From Lineus longissimus (lineage: Eukaryota; Nemertea; Pilidiophora; Heteronemertea; Lineidae), in contig NC_088322.1 in the NCBI RefSeq assembly GCF_910592395.1, positions 6,939,431 through 7,003,430 of the forward strand: a DNA stretch of 64,000 bases, in the 5' to 3' direction. Both the position numbers and the translations under genes were made by a program. Within the stretch, counting starts at the first letter, position 1; every line of letters starts with the position of its first letter. The notes under the pieces are model-generated. The model did no database searches and had not been told where the DNA came from. It worked only from the letters and a program-made list of their open reading frames with translations. This document shows, piece by piece, positions 12,201-24,029 of the stretch.

Positions 12201-15200
12201 GTGCTTGATTTTTACAATATCTCAACCGTAAACCAAGCCCGAGTTTTAAAAGGTTTAACACTGAGCTCTGCCGGACAGAATCGTAAAAAACACCTAAGCC
12301 GTTTTCCTGAAGCAAGTTTTACATAAACATATTTAAGGGCCGAGTTTACATAGAGCTACACGGTATACGGACACGCCGGTGTAACATCTGTGGTTGTTCC
12401 CCATGTTTCAGTGTTTCCAAACAATAGGCAGCTAGAGAGACCATGACTTTTCAATAGGGGGGATACACAGAAAAACTCGTCAATCTATTTTTGAGCGTTC
12501 CCAAACAATGAGGGGAAACACTCAAAAACAGAAACACTCAAAAACATTACAGCGGTGTAGAAGTTTAAAATGTCCCAGGATAAAATGTCCGGGAACAAAG
12601 GATTCTATTATGCGCTTCAATCTCTGAGCTATTGACTGTCAGGGTCTCTATAGAACCATATTGCAGAATACAATAGGGCCGGACACTTTTTCCAGGGGGG
12701 ACACTTTTTAGTTTTACACCGGCGAACAAAGGCTTCATGACAATCCTGTTGAAATCGTACAACATTCTCAATACAATCGGTTTAGAATCTTTACATACAG
12801 ATTGAACTGCGGTAGTCAAGTGACATCCCGCAGCCAAAATCAGTCCCGCGCATAATTAGAATAGAATAGAATAAGGTTTTTAGCTCAACAAAATTACATT
12901 GCGTAGAGCACAAAACTACCTATATACAATAGAAATACGAATATACATGCGAAGGTTTTTAACATCAACAAAAGAATACGAATTTGCTTACAATATGATT
13001 AGAGTAGTTGGAGAGACTTATGCAAGTATCAATTCGTTTCTTGTACCCCCCCCCCCTCCTCAAGGGTAGTTAAGCTATCACCACTAATCTTTGCCGATGC
13101 TTGAGTAGTATTTATTTTTCCTTTAGTGAAAATTTGGCGAAGCTGGAAAGAATGAGGATGCTAATGTGTCGATGTCTTGTCGAACATACAGCCTTACCCA
13201 GTAAAATGAGTTCGGTTACTTTATATGACGGTGATAACCGATAGTTCGGTTACTTTATATGACGATGATGTCTTGACGAAAGAAAAAGTAGCATTGGTGA
13301 AAAAAGGGTGATGCTTGAGCCTTAAGATGTCGTTATAGGGTGATAAGGTGTCGTACCCTTGAGGAGGGGGGGGGGGGGTACAAGACACGAATTGATACTT
13401 GCATTAGTGACAGGTCTTTTTCCTTCTTTTCCAGTATTCATTCTTTATGCAGAAGACAGTTCATGAGAATGGGACGGTCGAATACTGGGGTTTGAACCAC
13501 GACATCTTGGTCATCATGGCCAAAAACCTCAATTTCACGTAAGTTGTATAATCCAGAATAATTGGTCTCCTAAACTCTATGCGTAACCAGAGAGAATCAG
13601 GAAAGGAGCCCCACAGGGCAAGGACCATTGGTATTATTAAGGGCATTATCAACAAGCTGTCGGCTGCCCAGTCAACATCCATTCTACAGTCGCAGTTTCC
13701 ATGATTAAGTCAAGGTAACACTGACTGAATTTTAACACACTTTCCCAATTTTGGTTCCGACTGGACCCGAGCTAGGCCTCCGTGCATACTTTCTGTGCGG
13801 GTCGATGCACGGTGAACGAAAATTTAGACCACGACGCCACGCTGATTACCCTCGATTACCCCGCTACTGCGACAATAATGAAAATGACGTTTCATCGTTA
13901 AATAGCGGGGTGACGTAAACTCCGATCTCGGCGTGCACTCATCACGTGACGGGAAATGTTTTTCGCGCCAGTATTAAAAATAAGGAAAAACGCGTTTTCT
14001 ACTATCGAAGAGCTGAAACAAATTGGAAAAGCAGCAAACACGTTCAGAAAAATAGTTTACTGATGAACCAGAAAATGAACAAACATAATAAAGTAAAAAG
14101 CCGCTCCTTCCTTTTGCTACCTTAAACGATCTCGGCCCACCTAGTATTCGCCAGCCATGCCTAACGCCGCCTCGAACACTCGCCAAAATCATGATTAGAG
14201 ATTTGCACCAGAGTGACACCACAGATGGCGAAGCATGATGGGGTACTATCCCTCTGACCACCTAATTCTTACGCCCAAGTTGCCCTTAAAGGCCACGCCG
14301 TTCTTGACAAATTTGTTATTTTGTGATTGAATTTGAAAATTTCCGATTGCGTAAATGTCAATTTTAGCCTGACCATTGTGGAAAGATATATAAATACTAG
14401 AAACACCGAGTTTCAGCAAATTCGTCTGCATGGTAACTTAACTGCACCATTGTGTATAACATGACTGGATTTCTATTTCCTGGATCACCAGTAATTATAA
14501 ACAGCGTACCCTTTTAAAAATATCAAAAAGTGTGTTTTAAATGTGTTTTTATTTCTGATTTGATGTATTTCTTTTGTGTAACTACCATGCTGTATATATC
14601 TCGTAATTTGCTTCACTACAAGGTTCACGTACTCAGAACCCGCGGACCAGTACTGGGGTGCCCCCGACACCAATGGTGAATGGAATGGAATTATTCGAGA
14701 ACTCATTGATAAGGTAAACCTGTAAAGGCTTTGTGTTCCCTAGAAGTGGTCGTGTTTTATTCAGCGATAAATAAAAAGTATTCCTGTTACAAGTGGGACT
14801 AGTTTTAATGTTCTGTGAGATTGCAGTGGCCCCTATAGGCGACTTTTTGTAACTTAATCTGGCCTCCCTGGCTCCAACCTATAGCCTCCCATTAATGTTA
14901 CTTTACGATAGTTCACATAGCCGCCGCTCCTCACAGCACAGTAGTTGCCAAGGGTCGGCTGGTTGACTTTGCCCGACGACGCAAGAACCCAGGTCAACCT
15001 CTATTTCCAGGGGCAAATGCGCTCCCCACTTCCGCTGGTCCTCTTATTAACCCCTGGACAGATCCAAAAATAAAAGTTCTGTGATTAGTTACTGACAATT
15101 TACATAAATATCGACGACATCACTCGCTATCACATGTGGAAACTGTAGTGACACGTAACGGCCAACTAGACGGGTCAGAGGTCAGACATGCTACGTCACT

Positions 15201-18200
15201 CCCAGATTCTGGCAGTGACGCAGCATGTGACGTATGGGTGTTACCAGGGGTTACGGTGCAGCCATTTTGAAATGTTAATCAAGTAGTAGGCCTACCAGGT
15301 GAAATATCGGTGACTTCGTGTGACTTAAAATCTGACCAACCTGGCTCCTGTCTATAGTGCCCCTATTTTATGTTGTTTTTGCAGAGTGTTGACCTAGCCG
15401 CGGCAACTCACAGCATCACCGCAAGCCGGGCTCTGGTGGTCGACTTTGCTGATGCCTACTACTTTGAGCCTTCCGTCATTATGGTAAAAAACCCCGGCGC
15501 TGGCAGCAGGCTGACAGTCTACATCGAACCACTACACAAATGGGTGAGTCACTGGGCTCACAACCAGCCCACACTCCTGACGCATTGGTTTGTCCCTCTC
15601 CACAGGGAGACCGGCGATTCGGATGACGAATAGAACAAGTAGAATAAACAAATAGAATAAACAAACATTCACGAGTCATCTCATTGGCCAGTCCTGACCG
15701 TAAAGGCCAAAATGCTTTGGGAAATTGGCGAATGCCTGACTGCCAAGAGATTTCATCAGAATTCCGGACAGTGCATACTTTTAACTAAATGTGTTTCGAA
15801 CTGTGGTCTTTCCGTTGCAGGTGTGGCTGTGCATGTTCGCCAGTATTCCCATCCTATCATTCATAATGTGGCTCTTGATGAAGTACTCGCCATTCTACAC
15901 GAACCAGGACCAAGAGGAGTATATGGAGAGCGTCAACCTAATGCGACCCGGACCGTGCTTCTGGTACATCTTTGGCGCCCTTTGGCAGCAAGGTACGTAC
16001 ACTGTACATGTATACCTCTGGGTGCACTCTTAGAAAGAAAGGGGCTAGCTGATGGTTTGACACTCCAAGAGACACACTAGGTGCTCATTGGAACTCTCTG
16101 AAAAGGATCCGTAAACTATCGTAATGCAGAAATATCCCAGAAAACATACATTTGGAAACGTTTTATTTATTGGGGAAAATGCCTATCCCACAGAAAATGT
16201 CTATCAAAAGTTAAGGGGCGCAACAAAACCACTCTTCCAGAGGGGTATATAACAGCGACACCACGAAGCACCCCTGTTGGCGCTGTGGGATTAACCGTCT
16301 GGATCAACCCTTCGTTGCACCCAATAAATTTACGTATTTTCACTATTATTGAACTAGTGGATTTGCATTGAAACACACAACTGAGGGTGCAGCGATCAAA
16401 GAGCATGTCGAATCATATTGCAATCCTCAATTCTCGCGTCTTTCTTTCAGGTGGTGTTGACATGCCTAAGGCCATGAGCACCCGATTCATTCTGCTCGTT
16501 TGGTGGCTCTTTGTCGTTGTCATCCTGGCCACCTACAGCGGGAACCTAATCGCCTTCTTGACTGTCACAAAGGTATGATAATGATCTAATAAAAACTTTT
16601 AGGCCTACATTGTACTAGAGCTTTTAATATCTGAAGCCCCAGTCGTGGCTATAAAAGCAGGTTCGGTCGTCTCTATCATGAGAGATCAAGGTTGATATCT
16701 GATAGGCACGTGTATCCAGGTTGCTCAATCAGCGTTAGAGACGAAGGCCAGCGTTAGCTCACCTAAGCTGTATCAAGTTCTCCATCAAGTTTCATTTACA
16801 AGCAGCATCTTCCTCATGAAGTTTCAATTACAATTGGAGTTCCGTTAGGACTTAACGCCAACGTTACTACCAACGCCATTTTCACAATGACGAACAGCCC
16901 GTGTAGTCATGTACACACTCTCAGTCCAAACAGCGTCTCCACCTATTGTTAGACTTGGGCTAACGGAGGAGCCACTGTCAACGAAATAGGCTTTGATCCA
17001 CTGCTCCTGTAGTGGGGTGTGCCAGCGCCTGTCTACTGGGCGCACAGGAGCTGGCACGGTGCCAATGTGCAGATCATCAGCCCATACATTCGAAATTAAT
17101 GGAGATATAATTTAATTAACGAAGGAATGAAGGTATATAATTCCTGTCACAGAGGGTGACATTCATTACAGTTGATGAGCATAGCTATAGAATCCGATGC
17201 GGTTCTTGTCAGGTAAAATAAAGTGTCTCAAATTAACGCTGATCTCTGTTCACAGGTCACCTTGCCTTTCACTTCCCTCAGCGACGTGGCCGCATCAACA
17301 AGCATGAAGTTTGGCACAATCAAAGGCTCGGCCCTATGGAATCTCTTTGAGACGTCTAAAACAGGCGCGCCCCAGAGGTTCTGGACGGGAATGGACAAGT
17401 CGGTACAGCCGAACTCATATGGTGAAGGCAAAGACATGGTGTTGACAGGTGCGATGCAATCCTTATTCTTTTTTCTTTTTCCTTCTTCTCACGTATTATT
17501 TCGGCCTACGCGTAGTTCCACTCTAACGCCAGTGTAACATCTGTGGTTGTTCCCCATGTTTCAGTGTTTCCAAACAATAGGCAGCTAGAGAGACCATGAC
17601 TTTTCAATAGGGGGGATACACAGAAATACTCGTCAATCTATTTTTGAGCGTTCCCAAACAATGAGGGGAAACACTCAAAAACAGAAACACTCAAAAACAT
17701 TACACCGGGCCTAGTCAGTGAACCGGTGTAATGTTTTTGAGTGTTTCTATTTTTGATTGTTTCCCCTCATTGTTTGGGAACGCTAAAAGATAGATTGACA
17801 AGTTTTTCTGTGTTTCCCCCTATTGAAAAGTCATGGTCTCTCTAGCTGCCTATTCTTTGGAAACACTGACACATGGGAAACAACCACAGATGTTACACCG
17901 GCCTCGTTCCTCCACCCAACCAATGGGATTGGTGGTGAGCTTTCTGGAGGTTTGTACCAACGACCACAATGAAATTTGGAATCTGGCGGCAGCCATCCAT
18001 AGTGCGGTACCGTTAGTTGACTAACTGGCTATAGAAGGGGTGCAGCAGCCAGCATCATTTTCAAAATTTATCAGTTAATAGGGCCGTTTAGACGACATGA
18101 AAAAAGCCACGATCCGATTGAATCCGAATGTGGTCTAAATTGTGAGCCGTCACAGAAAACCCAGGCGCATGTCGCTACGAGCTTGGCAGGTTGAAACGGA

Positions 18201-19165
18201 CTGTGTGTTCATTTCTCTATAAAGTGGGAAGAGGTTGATTTTAAAGATATGTTGTACATAAGCTGGCATTGTGTATTGCAGGTGATTTTGCATTAGTCTG
18301 CGAACGTTCCTACTACGAGAGCGCTTCCGAAAATGATTGCGACCTGGCCATGGTGCCCAAGGAAGAGTTCTTCTACTCCAGTTATGGCTATGCCGTACAA
18401 AAGGACAACCCTTTGAAGGTTTTGTTATCTGAACAGTACGTATATCCAACCTTCGTATCGCATGATTGATTAGTGTTCCATATTCAATATACGACAATGA
18501 AAGGTGGTTTTTCACGCCAGGATTTTTGCTAAAAATAACGCACAATTAATGAGTTTTTCTACCATTTGAGAGTTGAAACAAAACTGGTAGAACTCCCAAA
18601 CATTTTCAGCGAAATAGTTTGCTATTGAAACAGAAGAAGAAGAAACATACTGAAATAAAAAGCCGTTCATTCCAGTTAAGCCATTATTCTGCAACGTTTC
18701 AACGGCCTGTACGACCTAGAATAGTCCATTTAACCCGTGACTCAAGTTGCTAAATAGCCCTGCGGTTCTTGGTCTACTAGTCCATGGAACCTGACAGGCG
18801 GGAACCTCCACAGTCGTTACATGTATTTATTTACGCTGAGGAAACAATCATTTATTGCTTTTTTCAGAATCAATGCGTTGTCCGAGTCCGGTGTGCTGGA
18901 AAAACTGCGTAAGGACTGGACGCCCGCCCAGCGGTGCAACGGCCTCACATTCACCCAATCCAAGCCAGCCGGCCTCGATGACACGCAGGGAGGTTTCATC
19001 GTTCTCGGCTTTGGTGTGGGAATCAGCATCATCGCAATGATTACAGAAGTCATTTGGTTTTATTGCATCCGCAAGAAAGTCGAGGGGAAGAAATTCGGTC
19101 CGATCACATTTGGCAGTAGAATCAGCATGCGAAGCGATAATAAGGTTAGACCTATGACTGACTAG
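6280..19165 (+). CDS. ionotropic glutamate receptor subunit, complete 15-exon gene
   Basis: My model joins exons 6280-6355, 7087-7236, 8098-8352, 8960-9147, 9745-9909, 10459-10596, 11165-11368, 13435-13538, 14623-14713, 15385-15543, 15821-15992, 16451-16572, 17256-17448, 18282-18435 and 18868-19165. All have GT-AG borders and compatible phases, giving 822 residues. The order is: signal peptide (1-18), amino-terminal domain (about 20-385), ligand-binding S1 (about 386-510) with the alpha-carboxylate arginine in ITASR (R472), M1 (511-530), pore loop with GALWQQGG (Q/R-site equivalent is Q566), M3 (580-604) ending TYSGNLIAF, S2, M4 (766-789) and a tail of about 33 residues. S2 keeps the acidic residue in VCERS (E680), but the usual Ser-Thr pair is Ser633-Ala634. 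The product is a plasma-membrane ligand-gated cation channel subunit. The M3 motif differs from canonical SYTANLAAF, which suggests a divergent class (Epsilon- or IR-like) rather than classical AMPA or kainate. An alternative exon 3 acceptor at 8041 would add 19 residues. I prefer 8098 because it restores normal spacing to the CD(I)ASSGV segment. Confidence 0.93.
7360..7860. repeat. tandem array of degenerate copies of the exon 2 donor region
   Basis: Intron 2 holds about six imperfect units of roughly 65-70 bases. They are recognisable by a core like TGTACTTCACATAAACAGTG followed by TAGGTAAC or TAAGTAAC, with cores ending near 7455, 7525, 7710, 7780 and 7848. The core resembles the real exon 2/intron 2 junction around 7215-7250 (AGTACTTCCACAAACAACGTAAGT). 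The array therefore appears to derive from the exon end plus its donor site. Confidence 0.7.
8690..8930. repeat. hairpin-rich repeat in intron 3
   Basis: Variants of a GTTTGGCAAGC / GCTTGCCAAAC motif recur at least six times in both orientations, for example near 8693, 8770, 8805, 8847, 8862 and 8903. They form several overlapping inverted repeats. The block ends about 30 bases before exon 4. It looks like a small foldback element or a cluster of terminal inverted repeats. Confidence 0.6.
9152..9279. repeat. 32 bp minisatellite, four copies, next to the exon 4 donor
   Basis: Four 32-base units start immediately after the donor of exon 4 (AAG|GTAGG). They alternate between a CCCGCCATACGGCC and a CGCGTCATACGGCC version, with the shared part CAGCGTTTGCAGGTTTC. 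No coding function is implied because the array is intronic. Confidence 0.85.
12376..12553. mobile_element. short non-autonomous element with CCGGTGTAA-type ends
   Basis: The block begins CCGGTGTAACATCTG and ends near TTACAGCGG, so its termini are short inverted repeats. The same 178-base sequence occurs at 17530-17707 and again inverted at 17729-17901, which shows that it is a mobile repeat. It lies in intron 7 of the receptor gene. Confidence 0.75.
12553..12722. mobile_element. second short inverted-repeat element abutting the first
   Basis: The left end (CGGTGTAGAAGTTTAAAATG, followed by TCCCAGGATAAAATGTCCGG) pairs with the right end (CCGGACACTTTTTCC, then GGACACTTTTTAGTTTTACA, then CCGG) as an imperfect inverted repeat of about 40 bases. 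Its outer CGGTGTA motif matches the ends of the neighbouring family. A fragment resembling one arm is at about 21697-21742. Confidence 0.65.
13021..13403. mobile_element. Harbinger-like MITE with ~47 bp terminal inverted repeats and TTA flanks
   Basis: The left terminus TGCAAGTATCAATTCG, then a C11 run and CCTCAAGGGTA, is mirrored at the right end by TACCCTTGAGG, a G13 run and CGAATTGATACTTGCA. The bases immediately outside are TTA on both sides, the 3 bp target duplication of PIF/Harbinger elements. Internally a GTTCGGTTACTTTATATGAC sequence is directly repeated. It sits just upstream of receptor exon 8 (13435). No transposase is encoded. Confidence 0.82.
13975..14130. repeat. dispersed repeat, copy A
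   Basis: This intron 8 segment is alignable by eye to 18530-18690. Shared stretches include GTTTTTCTAC/GTTTTCTAC, AAATAGTTT and AAAAAGCCG near the 3' end. It is likely an old short interspersed or MITE copy, family unknown. Confidence 0.5.
17530..17901. mobile_element. ~370 bp near-perfect palindrome made of two head-to-head MITE copies
   Basis: The left arm (17530-17707) and right arm (17729-17901) are inverted copies of the element at 12376-12553, separated by a spacer of about 20 bases. The outer ends are CCAGTGTAAC and GTTACACCGG, and the inner ends are CACCGG/CCGGTG. It lies in receptor intron 13 and would form a very long hairpin in RNA or single-stranded DNA. Confidence 0.88.
18530..18690. 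repeat. dispersed repeat, copy B
   Basis: This is the partner of 13975-14130. It lies in receptor intron 14 and ends about 180 bases before exon 15. The similarity is moderate and collinear, with several small indels. Confidence 0.5.
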
Positions 19166-20584
19166 ATAACACCTCTGGATCTCATCGGACCTAGATTTTA
19201 TAGACTCCTGCGCAGTCGCATAACTCAATCTTTATGTAACTGCCAACACAGGCCGCCATTTTGCATCCGCCACTCCACCAATGCCCCGGGCGTCTACTCT
19301 GGGATTCGTCGAGTATTTAGAGAGACACAGGCGCTTGAGGATACCAGAATCAAAGCGATCGAACAGTCCAGAATTAACGTAATGTCGACTCTTTCCTGTC
19401 TACCATATAGATTGTTGCGTGTTTTCTGTAGGGTTTGTGGCGACTGATCGATTGCTTATTGATCTGTTGATTCTACCCTCACGTGCCTGTGTCACATCCG
19501 GGACCTCCGGACGTAATGGATTTCTTTGTTGGCAGAGAGAATAAGGCCTTGAATATCGATCTGCCGGGGAAGTAGAATGAGTTTTATTCTGTGAACCAGG
19601 AAATTTTCTCCGCCACGTTATTCGCGAAAAAAGCATTTGGAATTGCATGTCAGTTGCCACAGTTTAATGAATTGCTTGATGCCAAACCATTAGATGTGCA
19701 GTGTGACCGATAATTCAACGCGAAAATAAGAACGGTCTTCGCGAAAATTACTTGGTTTACGATTTTTACCAGTCACTTTTGATAGGCCAATTTATCATAT
19801 TAAAGATACACAAAAGAAATGCATGTTGCGATATCTAATATACAACCGGTACCTTGGAAAATGACCAGCTGGAATTCACGGACTATGACTTTGGAACAGC
19901 CTCATCGAAGATGCACTCAAATATGTCAAAAGGTAGGGCGGAGAGCCAGTCTTCGGCCTGCATACGTCAGCGAATCTGAGATAAGAGGGGCTGAGTTTGT
20001 TACCGAGTGCTGCTAATTGTTTTGTTACGCATAATCACGTGTAAATTCACTACTTTCTTTAATATTATGGAGATTTATTTTTGAAGAATTGTGATTGCTT
20101 TGGAGCGCCATATAGAATTCCAGATAGCGACACTTGTCATTGAACCAACAGTGGTGTCGTCTTTACTAGCAAGTCACGACGACTCCTGGACGATTTCGTA
20201 GCAAATGATCAGGGTTCTTCCTCATTTGAACCACAAGCCGCGTGTAGAACGCTGCGTATACGGTGCCATCAATATTTAAGATATTGTTATTTTTATACAA
20301 ATTAAACTGAGACTGCGACAATTTTCAGCAGTGTGACTACGTCTGGCTGTGGTTCATTTGATGACAGGGTCTCTTTACCTATCAGTAATGAACTAACTGA
20401 AAAAGAACCTAAGAATCGTAAAGTCAATACCAGTGAATACAGTTTATGCCCATGTGTGCTGATTAAAGTGTTTCTTAAATGCAACTTTATTGATTGTTCT
20501 TATCCTTTTTTATTATCATCTCATGAGCTATATACAAATCGTTGGTTGATTGATCGAATGATGAATGATGTACAACACACCCCT
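19166..20584. other. receptor 3' flank, no gene seen
   Basis: This contains the presumed receptor 3' UTR. A possible variant polyadenylation hexamer ATTAAA occurs near 19799. No conserved coding segment or structured RNA was recognised. Confidence 0.35.
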
Positions 20585-20800
20585 GAGGCCCGGTGCTGGA
20601 ATATGATGCTGCTGAGCTGTATTATGAAGTCCTGACATCCAAAAGGATATGGCTCCATTCTCGAGAAGATCAGGAGAAACGCAGCCCGCTTTGCGAAAAA
20701 AACTCTCCTAAAATTCCTGAAGTTGGACTCCCTCGAGAAAAGAAGAAACCAGACATCCATCATAGCATTTTTTGGAATACAGTATAGACAACGACAAAGT
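20585..20800 (+). pseudogene. LINE reverse transcriptase C-terminal relic
   Basis: Across shifted plus-strand frames the segment encodes pieces resembling the end of a LINE ORF2. There is a start resembling LEYDAAELYY, then ILEKIRRNAARF, then LDSLEKRRNQTSIIAFF. The pattern of LEKIQRRAARF followed about 25 residues later by L-x-SLE-x-RR is typical of jockey/CR1-type reverse transcriptases. It is short, frameshifted and without recognisable termini. Confidence 0.5.
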
Positions 20801-20899
20801 TGTTATCCCCCATAAACCCTCACAGCAAACGACTCGAGAACTATAGAGGGACAACGACATATCCTTCACACCATCCAAGAGGGGCAGTAGCTTTGAGCT

Positions 20900-21147
20900 A
20901 AAAGCGCTATCTCCACTCGACAGTATTTACTGTTGGAAGTTAATTGCTGTCGCAGAGAAAAGCATGTTGGGTAGATTTCTCCCTATTTTACAAGATGGCA
21001 AGCAGTAGTGGCACTAGTGGTAATATCTTTTGCGACAAACTTCCGAAAGTTTTTCTGCTCTCGGAAGTAACTGTCGTTTCGTGATCACAAGAGATATCTC
21101 TACGACAGCAATTTCCAACAGTAGAACTGTCGTGGAGTCGCGCTTTT
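20900..21147. mobile_element. hairpin MITE with ~55 bp inverted ends
   Basis: The left end AAAAGCGCTATCTCCACTCG, followed by ACAGTATTTACTGTTGG, is matched in reverse complement by the right end, which closes with GTCGTGGAGTCGCGCTTTT. Small substitutions and a short indel separate the arms. There is no coding capacity, and I could not define a target-site duplication. Confidence 0.72.
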
Positions 21148-22445
21148 CAAACACGAAATTTATTGAAATTTATTCAAGTATTGGATTTAATCTGCTGAGT
21201 GCATAATTAAGATTAAGTTTGCGTAGTTTATGAATGGGACGGACAACTCATGACATGTTAGGCTGCCTTGAACTGATCAGGTTATTCCAAAGTGAAGATC
21301 GTGCCAAGACAAAGTCCCAGCAGTGGGCGATAATGCGCCACCTTGTAGGATTATATTAGGCCAGTGACATGAGAAACACGACATCGTCACAATGTGAATC
21401 GTATGTGAACCCGACCGCAAATGTCGCAATGGTCGACGAGGATGTTCAATCTCAAATGAAAATTGTCTCCATTGTCAAATGTTGTCATGGATCATGATCC
21501 GGGCCTTATGATAAAATGTACAAACAACAACCTCATTTGTGAAACTTTCCATTCTTTATATGATATGTTCAGGTCAAATTCAAATGTTCATCTTACTGAC
21601 AAAATGGTGTCTTGATCTGTCGATATACAAACATTATTGAGAGATGTTCTACAAAAGATTGTTCAGCAGGCTCTAACTCCGGTGACAGCTGGCTCTTGTA
21701 CCGGTGTAGCATTTTTGAATGCTCATCTGGAAAAAGTGTCCTTCCTAATTCATTGTTGTCAGGCTAAGGTATGGGTCTACTGAGACTCTTGACCTTCAAG
21801 AGCAAATCAATCATTCTTTCCCGGAACACTCTATCCTAGGGCATTTAAAACTGTTACACGTATTCATCCTGATATGTGAGTGCCCTTGATCCACAGTTAA
21901 CTTTCGTCTCCATAGCGGCCTCGTCCCGTGGGTTGGAGAAGTAGGACAGGGGACTTGTTACATCGATGGAAAGATGCCGCGTGTCAGTCGCGGGGAATGC
22001 AATTGGTCATTCTGCACACTGACAGATTAAGGATAATAAAAACTATGGTGCAATCTTCATTTACCATCTGTTTGCCTTCAAGACCTGCATCCATCTAGTT
22101 TGATGCGTGCCGCCATGATAGCACTATTGGATCAGAGCCCATCATTACGTTACACAGTGCATCATTTGGAAGTTACTTTTGCTTGCATTGGGATATGCAA
22201 ATGGATCTACGCTATATTTCTCATTCAAATGAAGTGGGTATCTAAGTATGAAAATTTTGTACGCAATTTTGTCGTATTCCTAGCGGTTCAAACTTAGCAC
22301 TGCATCCTCGTCCTTGTGCAGACTGACACCAACCATTCTCGCCACCACATCTCATAGGCCGGCCTCATGGTACATCACGCTGAAATGACGAGACAAATAA
22401 AGGTTGACAAACTTTAGACTAAAAGCATCTCCAACCACCTCAGCG
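21148..22445. other. intergenic stretch, little recognised
   Basis: Only a short fragment at about 21697-21742 is recognisable, similar to the CGGTGTA/GGACACTTTTTCC repeat ends at 12553-12722. I see no exon or RNA gene. Confidence 0.35.
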
Positions 22446-24029
22446 TCTTTCCTCAGTCAAGTTATTAGTTACCATCCAATGCCTTAGAGAGGGCAGAATG
22501 GAATTGTGTTAACAAGAAGTCTTTCCGACAGCCACAAGTATCTCTTCGAAAACATCTCAGCAACACGTTCGACCCAAATAATCTGTCAGCTGGCTGACGA
22601 GTAGGGTTGGGAATTGTGTGTGATCAGTTCTCTCAAAAACACCCGAGACACGGATTAAAATCTTGTGTTTAACTTTATAGGCTAACAAATGCAAACACTT
22701 CCAATGAACCCCCAACAAGAGACGAGTACTCTTTGACACCCTACTACGAACATATCAATAGATCAGCCAGCGGTCCTTGGTGTCGCCGTGTGGGATACGC
22801 CCAGTGGAATTGTTTGCAAAAGTCAGGGAACCACGATCTGACATACATAACCAGCGTATTCCCTATTCATGCCAGGTATGGTCGGGTGCTACACTGCTGT
22901 CGGAATCGTGGAGCCAAGTGAATAATTGTTTAGATTTGAAATACATTATTCTAAAATGATATGACATACAAGGTACAACGGTCGCAAGACACATCAATCA
23001 CACAAATAAACATGTCCCGCCTTATCAAAAATAACACCGGGAAAATTATATCAGCACTTCGAGACCATCAACATCATCGTTGATGTTGTCTCTGTGACCA
23101 AGACTTGGGTCTTTAATTTGTGAGGGCAAATGGTAATGAATTATTTAGATGGCAATTGATATCGCAAGTGAGCATGTACAGTATATGAAATACAATGATG
23201 CACATGATCCGTGAAGTAAGCCTTTGTCTGGTTTTTCTGCGAAACCATTGTTTTCAACCTGCAATCTTTCCGCAGTCAAGTTATTAGTTACCATCGTATG
23301 CCTTAGAGGGGGCAGATGGAACTGTCTAAACAAGAGGTCTCTCCAACAGCCACAAGTATCTCTTCAAAAACATCTCAGCAACACGTTCGACCCAAATAAT
23401 CTGTCAGCTAGCTGACGATTAAGTTGGGAATTGTGTGTGATCAGTTCTCTCAAAGACACCCAAGACAAGGATTAAAATCTTGTGTTTAATTTAATAGGCT
23501 AACAAATGCAAACACTTCCAATGAACCCCCTACAAGAGACGAGTGGCTCTTCGCCTCTCCGACTTTGACACCCTACTACGAACATATCAATAGATCAGCC
23601 AGCGGTCCTTGGTGTCGCTGCGTGGGATACGCCCAGTGGAATTGTTTGCAAAAGTCAGGGAACCACGATCTGACATCCATAACCAGCGTATTCCCTATTC
23701 ATGCCAGTTATAGTCGGGTGCTACACCGCAGTCGGGATCGTGGAGCCAAGTGAATAATTGTTTAGATTTGAAATACATTATTCTAAAATGATATGACATA
23801 CAAGGTACAACGGTCGCAAGACACATCAAGCACAAATAACACCGGGAAAATTATATCAGCACTTCGAGACCATCAATATCGTCGTAGATGTTGTCTCTGT
23901 GACCAAGACTTGGGTCCTTAATTTGTGAGGGCAAATGGTAATTGATTAGGGATGGCAATTGATATCGCCAGCGAGCATGTACATGAAATACAACGATGCA
24001 CATGATCCGTGAAGTAAGCCTTTGTCTCG
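22446..24029. repeat. tandem duplication, two ~0.8 kb copies
   Basis: Copy 1 (about 22446-23246) and copy 2 (about 23266-24029) are direct repeats offset by about 820 bases, with scattered substitutions and small indels. Shared landmarks are CAGTCAAGTTATTAGTTACC at the start, ACGAACATATCAATAGATCA in the middle and GATCCGTGAAGTAAGCCTTT at the end. A 62-codon open frame occurs in both, but the differences there are nearly all amino-acid changing, which argues against a coding role. Confidence 0.85.

Noticed and set aside
22733-23753. Two paralogous 62-codon frames (22733-22921 and 23565-23753) as a small gene family
   Set aside because: They lack ATG starts and arise from the tandem duplication. 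The differences between them are nearly all amino-acid changing, so there is no sign of coding constraint.
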